From positions 1 to 32,510 of the forward strand of contig NZ_JAIQZE010000017.1 in assembly GCF_020164595.1 (NCBI RefSeq): a DNA stretch of 32,510 bases, given 5' to 3'. Positions 15,851-24,820 of the stretch are shown here, piece after piece. Each line of letters starts with the position of its first letter. The stretch's first letter is position 1. Source of the stretch: Psychroflexus longus. Lineage in GTDB: Bacteria; Bacteroidota; Bacteroidia; Flavobacteriales; Flavobacteriaceae. Below the pieces are notes generated by a model, which was not told the origin of the DNA, made no database searches, and saw only the letters and a program-made list of their open reading frames with translations. A program made the translations under genes and the position numbers.

Positions 15851-17986
15851 TTACCCCTTTATTTGCTCTAGATCGAAGATAAACACATAGTCTTTTGCTA
15901 ATTCTTTTAAAGCCTCGAAACGTCCCGATGCACCACCATGACCAGCATCCATATTGGTCTCGAAAAATAACTTGTTATCATCCGTTTTCAACTCTCTCAA
16001 TTTAGCTACCCATTTTGCAGGTTCCCAGTACTGGACTTGAGAATCATACAGACCTGTTGTGACTAATAAATTAGGATAAGCTTTTGCTTCAACATTATCG
16101 TATGGGGAGTAAGTCTTGATGTAATCATAATATTCTTTATCATTAGGATTACCCCATTCATCATACTCTCCGGTAGTTAATGGAATGGTTTCATCCAGCA
16201 TAGTCGTCACCACATCTACAAAAGGGACAGCAGCAATCACCCCATTATAAAGCTCTGGAGCCATGTTGATAACAGCACCTACTAAAAGCCCGCCAGCTGA
16301 ACCACCCATTGCGTATAGATGATCTGGAGAAGTATATTTTTGGTCGATTAAATATTTAGAAACGTCAACGAAATCTGTAAATGTATTTTTCTTATGAAGT
16401 AATTTTCCTTTTTCATACCAATCTCTACCCAAATATTCTCCCCCTCTGACGTGAGCTATCGCGTAAATAAATCCTCTATCCAATAATGATAATCTAGTGG
16501 ATGAGAAGTAAGGATCCATTGTTGCTCCATAACTTCCATAACCATATTGTAAGAGTGGATTTTTACCGTTTCTTTTGATTCCCTTCTTGTAAACTAAAGA
16601 CACTGGAATTTCAGTCCCGTCATCAGCCGTTGCCCATATTCTTTCTGATATGTAATTATTCTTGTCAAAATCAGGATCTTGTACTTCTTGTTCTTTTAAG
16701 ATTTCTTCGGTTTTTTCTACCATATCAAATTCTATAACCGATGAAGGTGTCGTTAAAGAATTGTACGAATACCTTAATTTATCAGTATCAAAATCTACGT
16801 TGGTAACAGTTCTGGCTGTGTGAGTTTCACTAGTAAATGGCAAATAATAATCTTCACTTTTATCCCATTTTTGAACTCGAATTCTCGTCAAACCATTGTA
16901 ACGCTCGCTAGTCACAAGAAAATCTTTAAAAATATCAATTCCTTCAAGTAAAACCCCTTTTCTATGTGGAATTACTTCTTCCCAGTTTTCTTCCGAAGTA
17001 GAATCAACAGTGGTTTTCATTAATTTGAAATTCAGCGCATCATCTTTATTGGTTAGAATATAAAAATGATCTTCATAATGTGCTAGATCATATTCTAAGC
17101 CTCTTCTTCGTTCTGAAAAAACTCTAAATTCATCATCCGGAGTATTTGCATCCAATATTTGATACTCATCAGACACAGTACTCGAAGAACCGATTATTAA
17201 GTATCTTTTAGATTTAGTCTTATAAACATACGCATTGAAAGTTTCGTCTGATTCTTCAAACACCAATTCATCATTTTCAACATCATCTCCAAGTTTGTGT
17301 TTGAAAATTTGATTGGACCTCAAGGTCTGCTCATCCTTTCTGGTATAAAACAGGGTTTTATTATCGTTGGCCCAAGTTGAACCACCTGTAGTGGTTTCAA
17401 TTTTCTCTGGAAGAATCTCTCCTGTCTCTAGATTCTTAATTTGAATGGTATATTTTCTTCGACTCACAGTGTCAATTCCAAAAGAAGCATACCGATTATC
17501 TGGACTCACACTCACTCCACCAAGACTGAAATAAGCATGACCGTCTGCCATCGCATTGCAATCAAACATGATTTCCTCTTTGGCGTCCATACTTTCCTTT
17601 CTGCGGGTATATACAGGATAATCTTTTCCTTTTTCGTATCTCACTTGATACCAATATCCATTCAATTTATAAGGAACTGAAGAATCGTCTTCTTTGATTC
17701 TTGACTTCATTTCCTCAAACAATTCATTTTGAAAAGCTTTCGTATGGGTGGTGGACTCTTCGTAGTATTTATTTTCAGCATTTAGGTAATCGATAACTTC
17801 CGGGTTTTCCTTATCGTTCATCCAGTAATAATTGTCTACCCGACTATCGCCATGAATTGAAAGTGTTTTTGGTTTTTTTTCCGCAGTGGGTGACTTTAAA
17901 TCTGTATTTATCATCTTCGAGTTTTTATTTTTGCAAGAAGTCGCAAATATAATGCTTAAGGCAAGAACAGGGATTAATAGTTTCAT
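15851..17986 (-). CDS. S9A prolyl oligopeptidase family lipoprotein (oligopeptidase B-like)
   Basis: This 711-residue serine peptidase cleaves short peptides, typically after basic residues if it is truly PtrB-like. The N-terminus is a lipoprotein signal (FATSC, Cys18), so unlike E. coli PtrB it should be exported and membrane-anchored. A seven-bladed propeller (about 45-450) precedes the alpha/beta-hydrolase domain. Ser563 in GGSAGG, Asp648 in GLYDSQV and His683 in AGHGG form the full triad. LLQYGYGSYG (478-487) and HVRGGEYLGRDWYEKGKLLHK are the conserved S9A signatures. It appears to be transcribed alone, diverging from ybaB. Confidence 0.94.
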   Translation of the reverse strand: MKLLIPVLALSIIFATSCKNKNSKMINTDLKSPTAEKKPKTLSIHGDSRVDNYYWMNDKENPEVIDYLNAENKYYEESTTHTKAFQNELFEEMKSRIKEDDSSVPYKLNGYWYQVRYEKGKDYPVYTRRKESMDAKEEIMFDCNAMADGHAYFSLGGVSVSPDNRYASFGIDTVSRRKYTIQIKNLETGEILPEKIETTTGGSTWANDNKTLFYTRKDEQTLRSNQIFKHKLGDDVENDELVFEESDETFNAYVYKTKSKRYLIIGSSSTVSDEYQILDANTPDDEFRVFSERRRGLEYDLAHYEDHFYILTNKDDALNFKLMKTTVDSTSEENWEEVIPHRKGVLLEGIDIFKDFLVTSERYNGLTRIRVQKWDKSEDYYLPFTSETHTARTVTNVDFDTDKLRYSYNSLTTPSSVIEFDMVEKTEEILKEQEVQDPDFDKNNYISERIWATADDGTEIPVSLVYKKGIKRNGKNPLLQYGYGSYGATMDPYFSSTRLSLLDRGFIYAIAHVRGGEYLGRDWYEKGKLLHKKNTFTDFVDVSKYLIDQKYTSPDHLYAMGGSAGGLLVGAVINMAPELYNGVIAAVPFVDVVTTMLDETIPLTTGEYDEWGNPNDKEYYDYIKTYSPYDNVEAKAYPNLLVTTGLYDSQVQYWEPAKWVAKLRELKTDDNKLFFETNMDAGHGGASGRFEALKELAKDYVFIFDLEQIKG

Positions 17987-18039
17987 AAGACTGGTTTTAA
18001 TTTATACTGAAATGTTTTTAATTAGGCCACACAATATAG

Positions 18040-18047
18040 TAATTTTG
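18040..18047 (+). promoter_or_regulatory. Bacteroidota -7 promoter box (TAATTTTG) of the YbaB gene
   Basis: This is an exact TAnnTTTG match, 22 bases upstream of the ATG at 18070, in the divergent gap to the S9 peptidase gene. Confidence 0.5.
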
Positions 18048-18069
18048 CAAATCACTTAAATACAAAAAT

Positions 18070-18387
18070 ATGTTTGGAGATATGATGGGTATGATGAATA
18101 AGATCAAAGAAACCCAAGCTAAAGTAGAGGAAACCAAAAAAAGACTGGATAGTGTGACAATGCTCGAAAAAAGTAATGATGAACTTTTAAAAGTGAAAAT
18201 TACAGCTAATCGCGAGATAAAATCTATTGAAATTGACGACGAATTACTGCAAGACAAGGAGCAGCTCGAAGACTATTTAATACTCACTTTAAATAAAGCT
18301 ATTAAAAAAGCTGGAGAAGTCAACGAAGCAGAAATTTCTGCAGTTGCAAAAGACGGTTTACCAGATATCCCAGGTCTAACCAGCTAG
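18070..18387 (+). CDS. YbaB/EbfC family nucleoid-associated protein
   Basis: This small 105-residue DNA-binding protein is expected to form a tweezer-like dimer coating the chromosome. It has the family pattern: Met-rich start [14 protein letters not shown], an amphipathic helix of Lys/Glu-rich residues (about 10-30), a beta-sheet segment [15 protein letters not shown] (about 41-55), and a C-terminal helix [16 protein letters not shown]. In many bacteria ybaB neighbours dnaX and recR; that context is absent here. A terminator hairpin follows 54 bases after the stop. Confidence 0.9.
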   Translation: MFGDMMGMMNKIKETQAKVEETKKRLDSVTMLEKSNDELLKVKITANREIKSIEIDDELLQDKEQLEDYLILTLNKAIKKAGEVNEAEISAVAKDGLPDIPGLTS

Positions 18388-18440
18388 ATAATAGCTATAT
18401 CTAGGCCTTAAGGTGTTATTTAAGGTGCAAGATTTAAATG

Positions 18441-18466
18441 AAGTCATTAATTAACTTTAATGACTT
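18441..18466. terminator. Terminator shared by the YbaB and outer-membrane protein genes
   Basis: The arms AAGTCATTAA (18441-18450) and TTAATGACTT (18457-18466) pair perfectly around TTAACT, followed by a T run on the plus strand. It stops ybaB transcription and overlaps the last codons and stop (18447-18449) of the convergent outer-membrane protein gene. Confidence 0.75.
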
Positions 18467-19032
18467 TTTTTGACTTCCTATTGGTCGCCACCCAACCAAA
18501 AGTAAAATTAATCAACGGCCCGTAACCACTGGCTACACCAATACCATCGTAGTATCCGATTCCAAGTTCAATATTAGAATTGAATCCCTTATCATTTGAC
18601 CGTTGGATACCATACATAAGGCCGTAAAAAGCTAATGAAAATCCCTTATCTCCATCTAAGTTATTATTAAATTGCAAAGGTTCCCAAAAAACGGTTCTAG
18701 CTGGAGCGATATAATTTGCAGAATTGCCAACTACTTTTTTACTGTAATCATATCTTGTTTTGAAATTGTGGTAGTATCTCACACGAGTATGCCAGGCTAT
18801 ACCAAAGGAATAACCCTCCTCATAAGAAGCCAGTCCGGGAGTAAAACTGGTAGATACACTTACATTTTTAAACAATCCCAATTCGTAACGAATTCCAGGA
18901 CTTATAAAATTTAATGTAAGTTGATGTCTTTCCAAATTAGGTGCTCCATCCCAGCTTTCAACAAATTGCTGTGCTTTAGTTGGCAAACCAAAAAAAAAAC
19001 AACCCGGAAATTAAGGATACTTTTAAATTCAT
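18447..19032 (-). CDS. Probable outer-membrane beta-barrel protein with a homopolymer frameshift in its signal peptide
   Basis: The uninterrupted part, 179 residues from a TTG at 18986, alternates hydrophobic and polar residues and is rich in Tyr, Phe and Gly, as expected of a small beta-barrel (IRYELGLFKNVSVSTSFTPG, IELGIGYYDGIG). It has no signal of its own. Upstream, an ATG at 19032 opens MNLKVSLISGLFFF and then runs out of frame at a run of ten A's (18990-18999; T's in the gene). Removing one base joins the frames into FFFGLPTKAQQ, a textbook signal peptide with cleavage near AQ-Q, giving about 194 residues in all. Function is unknown. The gene is off as sequenced: phase variation, a real mutation or a read error. 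Confidence 0.7.
18990..18999. repeat. Ten-base poly-A/T tract causing the frameshift
   Basis: This run of ten A's (T's in the gene) lies inside the signal-peptide codons of the outer-membrane protein. A length of nine would restore the full reading frame. Such tracts slip during replication and are also a frequent site of sequencing error. Confidence 0.85.
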
Positions 19033-19205
19033 TTTATTGATCATAAAACAAATATCAACTATTTCTGAAATTCAACAGAGAATTACAAATCATTTTTCAA
19101 AACCTAAATTCGATTTGGTTAAATGAATTTTACACTAAAATCATATATCCGCACGTTTAGTTTTATAAAATATAAGTTAATGGTTTATGTTTCTAAATCA
19201 AAAAC

Positions 19206-19213
19206 TATATTTG
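19206..19213 (+). promoter_or_regulatory. Bacteroidota -7 promoter box (TATATTTG) of the polysaccharide operon
   Basis: This is an exact TAnnTTTG match, 20 bases before the ATG at 19234. Its place inside the longest open frame argues that translation of the Wza-like protein begins at 19234 and not at 19123. Confidence 0.6.
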
Positions 19214-19233
19214 CCATAACAATATACTACTGG

Positions 19234-20022
19234 ATGAGATTTACATCATTAATTTTAATTTTACTAACCATTACGACCCTAACGTCTTGTATCAGCACCA
19301 AAAGACTTACCTATTTATCTGAAGACAAAGGAACTGAAGCTGATAGTTTGATTTCATTTCAGCAAATGCAACGTCCGTATAGAGTTCAAATTAACGATCT
19401 CTTGAGTATAAGAGTCAAAGCATTAGATCAGGAATTAACAAGTATGTTCAATCCTATTGGTGATGCTGAAAATTCTACAGCAACTACAGAAGAAAGGGCT
19501 TATTTTGATGGTTTTCTAGTAAATAGGCATGGTGAAATAAGAATTCCAACATTAGGAAAAATAAAAGTAATTGGTCTTACTTTAGAAGAAATAAGACTTA
19601 AACTTGAAGACATGCTTCTAAATGATTATTTCAAAACTGAAGCTAATATTTTTATAACTGTAAAATTAGCTGGGCTGCGTTACACAACACTTGGAGAAAT
19701 TGGAACTGGAAGTCAAGTCATATATAAGGAGCAAGTTTCCATAATGGAAGCTATTGCAAATGCCGGAGACATTACACTTTATGGAGACAGGAGAAATGTA
19801 AAAATATTAAGGCAATATCCAGAAGGTCAACGAATTCACAGAGTAGATCTTACTAAAATATCGGCAGTAAATTCACCTTTCTACTATATTCAACCTAATG
19901 ATTTAATCATCGTTGACCCATTGCCACAAAAATCATTGGGTATTGGTGAAACAGGTTTTGGAACATTGGCCACTGTATTCTCTCTACTTACTGGAATTAC
20001 AATTTTACTGATAAGATTATAA
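19234..20022 (+). CDS. Wza-like polysaccharide export outer-membrane lipoprotein
   Basis: This protein of 262 residues forms the outer-membrane pore for capsule or exopolysaccharide. I start it at 19234 because this gives a clean lipoprotein signal, MRFTSLILILL to the lipobox LTSC (Cys19), and the -7 box lies 20 bases before it; an upstream ATG at 19123 would put 37 extra residues before the signal. The Poly_export domain is marked by YRVQINDLLSIRVKALDQ, then one SLBB-like domain by RYTTLGEIGTGSQ and IMEAIANAGDITLYGDR. The C-terminus is a hydrophobic helix (VFSLLTGITILLIRL). Its TAA shares one base with the ATG of the kinase gene. Confidence 0.9.
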   Translation: MRFTSLILILLTITTLTSCISTKRLTYLSEDKGTEADSLISFQQMQRPYRVQINDLLSIRVKALDQELTSMFNPIGDAENSTATTEERAYFDGFLVNRHGEIRIPTLGKIKVIGLTLEEIRLKLEDMLLNDYFKTEANIFITVKLAGLRYTTLGEIGTGSQVIYKEQVSIMEAIANAGDITLYGDRRNVKILRQYPEGQRIHRVDLTKISAVNSPFYYIQPNDLIIVDPLPQKSLGIGETGFGTLATVFSLLTGITILLIRL

Positions 20023-22493
20023 TGGACGAAGAATTCGAAATAAATGAATCTACTGGCTACTTTGACTTTAAAGGTTTTATAGTCAAGATTTTCAGCTATT
20101 GGTATTTATTTGTAATAAGTATTCTCATAGGAATGAGTATTGCTTATTTCATCAATGTCCGCAAACAACCCATTTATCAAATTGAAAGTTTAATCACAAT
20201 TAAAGACGATCAAAACCCGTTTTTTACTTCAAATACAAGTTTAACTTTTAACTGGGGTGGCGTTTCAGATAAAGTCAACACAACTGTTACCACCTTAAAA
20301 ACCAGGACTCACAACGAAAAGGTCGTAAACAGACTTCGGTACTACATTCAATATCTTGAAGACGGAAAGTACCAAAAAGAGGATGCTTATGGTAAAGTTC
20401 CTTTCGTTGTAATGGAGGATAGCTTAAAAGCTCAACTTATTGGAAGACAAATGACCATTCAGTTTTTGGATGATACCACTTTTGAACTAAGTTTGAAGTT
20501 TGAAGATGAAGAACCTGGAAATCTTAGCTTTTATGATTACACCTCAAAAGAACAAGAAAGTGTTTTCTCCAAAAAAGAAGATTACAAAGCTATTTTTTCA
20601 ACTTCAGAGTATGTCGACTCACCTTATTTCAAGGGAAGGATTTTAAGAAATACATTACCTGTTAATGAAGGTAAGCCCTATTATTTTCAATTCAATAATT
20701 ACTATTCTACAGTAAAGAAATATCAGGGCATCAATGTTAGCCCAGAAAACAAGGGAAGTTCTATCTTAAATTTATCCTTAAATGGAAATAACAAAGAAAA
20801 ACTTGTTGATTATCTAAATACTACAGTGCAGGTACTGAGTGAAGATATGCTTAACAGAAAAAATTTATTCGCCACCAAAACGATCAGGTTTATTGACAGC
20901 AGTCTTACTGAAAAATCTAAAGAACTCAAATCTGTTGAGGAAGAATTAAATCAATTTAAGATCAGTAATGACATTATAGATTTGACTGCAGAAAGCAGTG
21001 AAATCAGACAAAGACTTACCAATCTTGACTTAGAGCAAAATGAAATCCAAAGGCAATTGGACTATTATAATAGGCTTGAAGACTACCTGAGAAGCAGACA
21101 AAATTATCAGGAAGTTCCTGCTCCTTCTGTCGCAGGAATCGATGAACCTAGTATAAGCTCTGCTGTCGGGAAAATTGTTGCACTTTCTGAACAAAGAAGC
21201 AAGTATGCTTATTCACTGAAAACTGATGCTCCGATTTTTGATGATATAGACAGACAAATCAATGCAACGAAGTCTGTATTGCTTGAAAATATCGATTCTT
21301 CCAAAGAAATCTTGCAAGAACAGTTGGGAACGGTCAGAAAAAACGTTGCAGACCTGGAGCGTCAGATCCGAAAATTACCTAAAGAGCAACAAGATTTACT
21401 TAAAATTGAAAGGCGTTATACAATTAGTGAGCAGACTTACAGTTTATTTTTAAGTAAACGAAATGAAGCTGGTCTTATCAAAGCAGCAAATGTAAGTGAT
21501 GTCCAAATTATAGATAAAGCCATGGATACTGGCGGAGGTAAAATTGGACCAAACACTGAACTCAATTATGTAATGGCCTTGCTGATTGGAAGTTTCGTGC
21601 CCTTAGTTTTTGTGTTTTTATTAGTTTTTCTTGACAATAAAATAAACAACCCTAAAGATATCAATAAGTTGTCCCCAATACCAATTCTTGGTGTTGTTGG
21701 AAAAAGCAAAACAAGCAGCAATCTTGCCGTATTTTCAAAACCTAGATCCGCTATAGCTGAAAGTTTCAGAGGATTGAGAACGAGTATGCAGTTTATCTTT
21801 AAGCAGAAACACATTCAGGGAAATAAAACTATTCTTATTACATCTTCAGTAAGTGGAGAGGGTAAAACATTTACAGCCATCAATATGGCTTCTGTTTTTT
21901 CCATGAGTGGTAAAAAAACACTGCTTATAGGCCTTGATTTAAGGAAACCAAAGATTTTTGAAGATTTTGATATCACCAATGACGTGGGAGTTGTGAATTA
22001 TTTGATTGATCAAAATTCAATTGAAGAAATTACACAAAAAACAAACTATGATAATTTAGATATAATGGTTTCTGGCCCTGTACCACCTAATCCATCCGAA
22101 TTGTTAATGGTGGATAAAATGGAAGTTTTATTCTCTACACTTAAGGAAAAATACGATTGTATCATCATGGATACTCCACCTATTGGTTTGGTTTCTGATG
22201 CTCTTAATTTAGGAAAATATGCAGACGCTTCTCTTTATTTATTGAGACAGAATTATACTAAAAAAGCAATGCTGAGCGTCATCAATGAAAGGTATGAAAA
22301 AGGAGAAGTGAAAAATATCAGTTTTGTTCTTAATTATTTTCAGCATAAAGCTAAATACGGCTACGGTTATAATTATGGCTATGGTTATGGCTACGGTTAC
22401 GGGCATTATGGGAATGGATATCTGCAAGTTGAAAACAAACAATCGTTAAGAAAAAGAATCAAAAGAAAAATCAAAAAAATATTTAATAGATAA
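20022..22493 (+). CDS. Wzc-like chain-length regulator with BY-type tyrosine kinase domain
   Basis: This 823-residue inner-membrane protein controls polysaccharide polymerisation and export by cycles of tyrosine autophosphorylation. It has a Wzz domain with TM1 at about 27-45, a long periplasmic coiled-coil region (about 290-460), a GNVR-like segment (ERRYTISEQTYSLFLSKRNEA) and TM2 at about 516-537. The cytoplasmic kinase shows Walker A SGEGKT (611-616), Walker A' LLIGLDLRKPK (634-644) and Walker B IIMDTPP (714-720). The tail after about 770 has an unusual run of alternating Tyr and Gly, the presumed phosphorylation cluster. It overlaps the export gene by one base and precedes the dehydrogenase by 11. 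Confidence 0.95.
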   Translation: MDEEFEINESTGYFDFKGFIVKIFSYWYLFVISILIGMSIAYFINVRKQPIYQIESLITIKDDQNPFFTSNTSLTFNWGGVSDKVNTTVTTLKTRTHNEKVVNRLRYYIQYLEDGKYQKEDAYGKVPFVVMEDSLKAQLIGRQMTIQFLDDTTFELSLKFEDEEPGNLSFYDYTSKEQESVFSKKEDYKAIFSTSEYVDSPYFKGRILRNTLPVNEGKPYYFQFNNYYSTVKKYQGINVSPENKGSSILNLSLNGNNKEKLVDYLNTTVQVLSEDMLNRKNLFATKTIRFIDSSLTEKSKELKSVEEELNQFKISNDIIDLTAESSEIRQRLTNLDLEQNEIQRQLDYYNRLEDYLRSRQNYQEVPAPSVAGIDEPSISSAVGKIVALSEQRSKYAYSLKTDAPIFDDIDRQINATKSVLLENIDSSKEILQEQLGTVRKNVADLERQIRKLPKEQQDLLKIERRYTISEQTYSLFLSKRNEAGLIKAANVSDVQIIDKAMDTGGGKIGPNTELNYVMALLIGSFVPLVFVFLLVFLDNKINNPKDINKLSPIPILGVVGKSKTSSNLAVFSKPRSAIAESFRGLRTSMQFIFKQKHIQGNKTILITSSVSGEGKTFTAINMASVFSMSGKKTLLIGLDLRKPKIFEDFDITNDVGVVNYLIDQNSIEEITQKTNYDNLDIMVSGPVPPNPSELLMVDKMEVLFSTLKEKYDCIIMDTPPIGLVSDALNLGKYADASLYLLRQNYTKKAMLSVINERYEKGEVKNISFVLNYFQHKAKYGYGYNYGYGYGYGYGHYGNGYLQVENKQSLRKRIKRKIKKIFNR
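22357..22425 (+). repeat. Tyr-Gly codon repeat in the kinase tail
   Basis: Near-identical GGCTAC/GGTTAT/GGTTAC hexamers encode about eleven tyrosines alternating with Gly, Asn and His. The repeated hexamers could expand or contract by slippage in whole codon pairs without breaking the frame. Confidence 0.75.
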
Positions 22494-22504
22494 ATTAAAC
22501 CAAC

Positions 22505-23785
22505 ATGAATCATCCTAAAATAGCAATAATTGGTCTTGGTTATGTAGGCCTCCCACTGGCTGTTGCATTTTCAAAAAAATACACTGTTATAGGCTTTGAT
22601 ATCAATCAATCTAGAGTAGACGAATTGAATAGTGGTAAGGACCATACACTCGAAGTGTCTGATGAAGATTTAAAAGAAGCTTTAGCTAGTAACACTTCAC
22701 CAGCAATGAAACTCTCGACAGATGCTGAAGCTATGAAGGAGGCTACAATTTTTTTAGTCACCGTTCCTACTCCAACAGATAAAAACAGACAACCGGTGCT
22801 TACTCCCTTAATAAAAGCAAGTGAAACCATTGGTAAAATATTGAAGGATGGTGATATTGTTATTTACGAATCAACTGTTTATCCTGGCGTCACTGAAGAA
22901 GTTTGCGTGCCTGTATTGGAACAATATTCAGGTAAAACTTTCAATAAAGATTTCTTCGCCGGATATTCTCCGGAACGAATTAATCCTGGAGATAAACTAC
23001 ACACCGTTACTACAATACTAAAAGTCACTTCGGGGTCTACACCTGAAATAGCAAAAAAAGTTGACGATTTATATGCTTCAGTTATTACAGCTGGAACACA
23101 TATGGCTAGCAGCATCAAAGTTGCTGAAGCAGCTAAAGTTATAGAAAATTCACAGAGGGATATTAATATTGCATTTGTTAATGAGCTTTCCAAAATTTTT
23201 AGATTATTAGACATTGATACAAATGATGTGCTTGAAGCCGCTGCGACCAAGTGGAATTTCATTAAATACACTCCTGGTCTTGTTGGAGGACATTGCATTG
23301 GTGTGGATCCTTATTATCTAGCTCAGAAAGCCTTAGAAGTTGGTTACAATCCTGAAATTATTTTATCAGGAAGACGAATGAATGATGGCATGGGTAAGTA
23401 TGTGGCCAATGAAGTCATTAAGCTAATGCTCAATAAAGAAGCTAAAGTTAAAAATGGTAAAGCACTTGTACTGGGTATTACCTTCAAAGAAAACTGTCCG
23501 GACACCAGAAACACCAAAGCGATCGATGTTATTGAAGAATTGAAATCTTATAATATGCATGTCGATGTCTGTGATCCCTGGGCCAATAAAGAAGAAGTAA
23601 AGACTTTATTCGGCATTGACATACTTAGGTGTAATGAATTGAATTCTACTTACGATAGTATTATTCTTGCTGTGTCTCATAGTGATTTTCTAGAGCTAGA
23701 TTTATCTGCTCTCAAAAATGAAAAAGCAGTTGTGTTTGATGTTAAGTCTTTTCTACCAACAGATAAAATAGATGGAAGGTTATGA
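22505..23785 (+). CDS. tviB: UDP-N-acetylhexosamine 6-dehydrogenase (TviB/WbpO type)
   Basis: This 426-residue enzyme oxidises C6 of a UDP-HexNAc to the uronic acid with two NAD. The Rossmann motif GLGYVGLP is at 10-17, TVPTP at 86-90, and FAGYSPERINPGD at 151-163. Catalytic Cys264 lies in GGHCIGVDPYY, and the C-terminal domain has GITFKENCPDTRN. FDINQSRVDELNSGKDHTLE matches the TviB/WbpO branch rather than WecC. With the next gene it should form the Vi-antigen-type route UDP-GlcNAc to UDP-GlcNAcA to UDP-GalNAcA. It overlaps the epimerase by four bases (ATGA), so the two are translationally coupled. Confidence 0.9.
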   Translation: MNHPKIAIIGLGYVGLPLAVAFSKKYTVIGFDINQSRVDELNSGKDHTLEVSDEDLKEALASNTSPAMKLSTDAEAMKEATIFLVTVPTPTDKNRQPVLTPLIKASETIGKILKDGDIVIYESTVYPGVTEEVCVPVLEQYSGKTFNKDFFAGYSPERINPGDKLHTVTTILKVTSGSTPEIAKKVDDLYASVITAGTHMASSIKVAEAAKVIENSQRDINIAFVNELSKIFRLLDIDTNDVLEAAATKWNFIKYTPGLVGGHCIGVDPYYLAQKALEVGYNPEIILSGRRMNDGMGKYVANEVIKLMLNKEAKVKNGKALVLGITFKENCPDTRNTKAIDVIEELKSYNMHVDVCDPWANKEEVKTLFGIDILRCNELNSTYDSIILAVSHSDFLELDLSALKNEKAVVFDVKSFLPTDKIDGRL

Positions 23786-24765
23786 TGTATTCTAAAGCTT
23801 ATCATGATAACGATATAAGCAATATTAACTTTTTAATTACAGGAGGCGCAGGATTTATAGGATCCAATATAGTCGAGTATTTATTGAAGTTTGGAGCGAA
23901 GCATGTTCGAGTATTAGATAATCTCTCAAATGGATATAAAGAAAATATAACTGAATTCGAATCCAAATCCAATTTTGAATTTATTAAAGGTGACATTAGA
24001 AAATTAGCAGATTGTGAAAATGCAGTTGAAGGAATGGATATCGTACTCCACCAGGCAGCTCTAGGTTCTGTTCCAAGGTCTATTGACGATCCTATAACAA
24101 GTAATGATGTAAACGTTTCCGGGTTTCTAAACATGCTTGTCGCTAGTAAAAATTCTGGTTCTGTAAGTCGTTTTGTTTACGCCGCCTCAAGTTCTACATA
24201 TGGAGATAGCCCTAATTTACCAAAGGTGGAGCATACTATTGGCAAACCTTTATCCCCTTATGCAGTTACAAAATATGTCAACGAACTTTATGCTGATGTA
24301 TTTGCCAAAACCTATGGCATGGAAATCATCGGTTTACGTTATTTTAATGTTTTTGGACCAAAACAAAGTCCAGAGGGAGCCTACGCAGCCGTCATTCCTT
24401 TATTTATGAAGGCGTTAAAAGATAAAAAAACACCAACTATCAACGGCGATGGAGAACAAACCAGAGACTTTACATTTGTAGAAAATGCTGTTCAAGCCAA
24501 CTTAAAAGCGGCGTTTGCAAAAAAGGAGGCTGCTAATCAAGTTTATAATGTTGCGTTTGGGGAGCGAATTAGCCTGAATGAGCTTTGGGCAACTTTGCAA
24601 AATGCTGCTGATACTGAACTTGAGGCCAGTTATGGTCCTTCTAGGCAAGGCGACGTAAAAGATTCTTTAGCGGATATTGATAAAGCTAGAAAATTGTTAG
24701 GCTATGAGCCTGAATTTGATGTTCAAAAAGGATTAAAAGTAACCTGGAATTATTTTAAAGAATAA
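23782..24765 (+). CDS. tviC: UDP-N-acetylhexosamine(uronate) C4-epimerase (TviC/WbpP type)
   Basis: This extended SDR enzyme of 327 residues has GGAGFIGS at 21-28, AASSSTYG (134-141), and Tyr160/Lys164 in SPYAVTKY. The segment ALGSVPRSIDDP (93-104) is characteristic of the HexNAc-preferring epimerases such as WbpP and differs from the GalE at 3709. It probably acts on the product of the preceding dehydrogenase to give UDP-GalNAcA for a surface polysaccharide. The start codon is within the end of tviB (ATGA overlap). It is the last gene of the four-gene unit; a terminator follows 55 bases downstream. Confidence 0.9.
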   Translation: MMYSKAYHDNDISNINFLITGGAGFIGSNIVEYLLKFGAKHVRVLDNLSNGYKENITEFESKSNFEFIKGDIRKLADCENAVEGMDIVLHQAALGSVPRSIDDPITSNDVNVSGFLNMLVASKNSGSVSRFVYAASSSTYGDSPNLPKVEHTIGKPLSPYAVTKYVNELYADVFAKTYGMEIIGLRYFNVFGPKQSPEGAYAAVIPLFMKALKDKKTPTINGDGEQTRDFTFVENAVQANLKAAFAKKEAANQVYNVAFGERISLNELWATLQNAADTELEASYGPSRQGDVKDSLADIDKARKLLGYEPEFDVQKGLKVTWNYFKE

Positions 24766-24820
24766 AAAACACATAAACTGGAAACTTATAAAGATTCAGC
24801 TTGAAATATATAAAAACAAA

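Noticed and set aside
18018-18257. A 79-residue Ser-rich frame opposite the YbaB gene
   Set aside because: It overlaps the YbaB promoter and coding sequence; composition is an artefact of the opposite strand.
19123-19233. N-terminal extension of the Wza-like protein from the ATG at 19123
   Set aside because: It would bury the lipoprotein signal 37 residues inside the protein, and the -7 box at 19206-19213 lies within it.
22357-22425. Short repeats as a CRISPR-like or intergenic array
   Set aside because: The repeats are in-frame Tyr-Gly codons inside the kinase gene, with no spacers.
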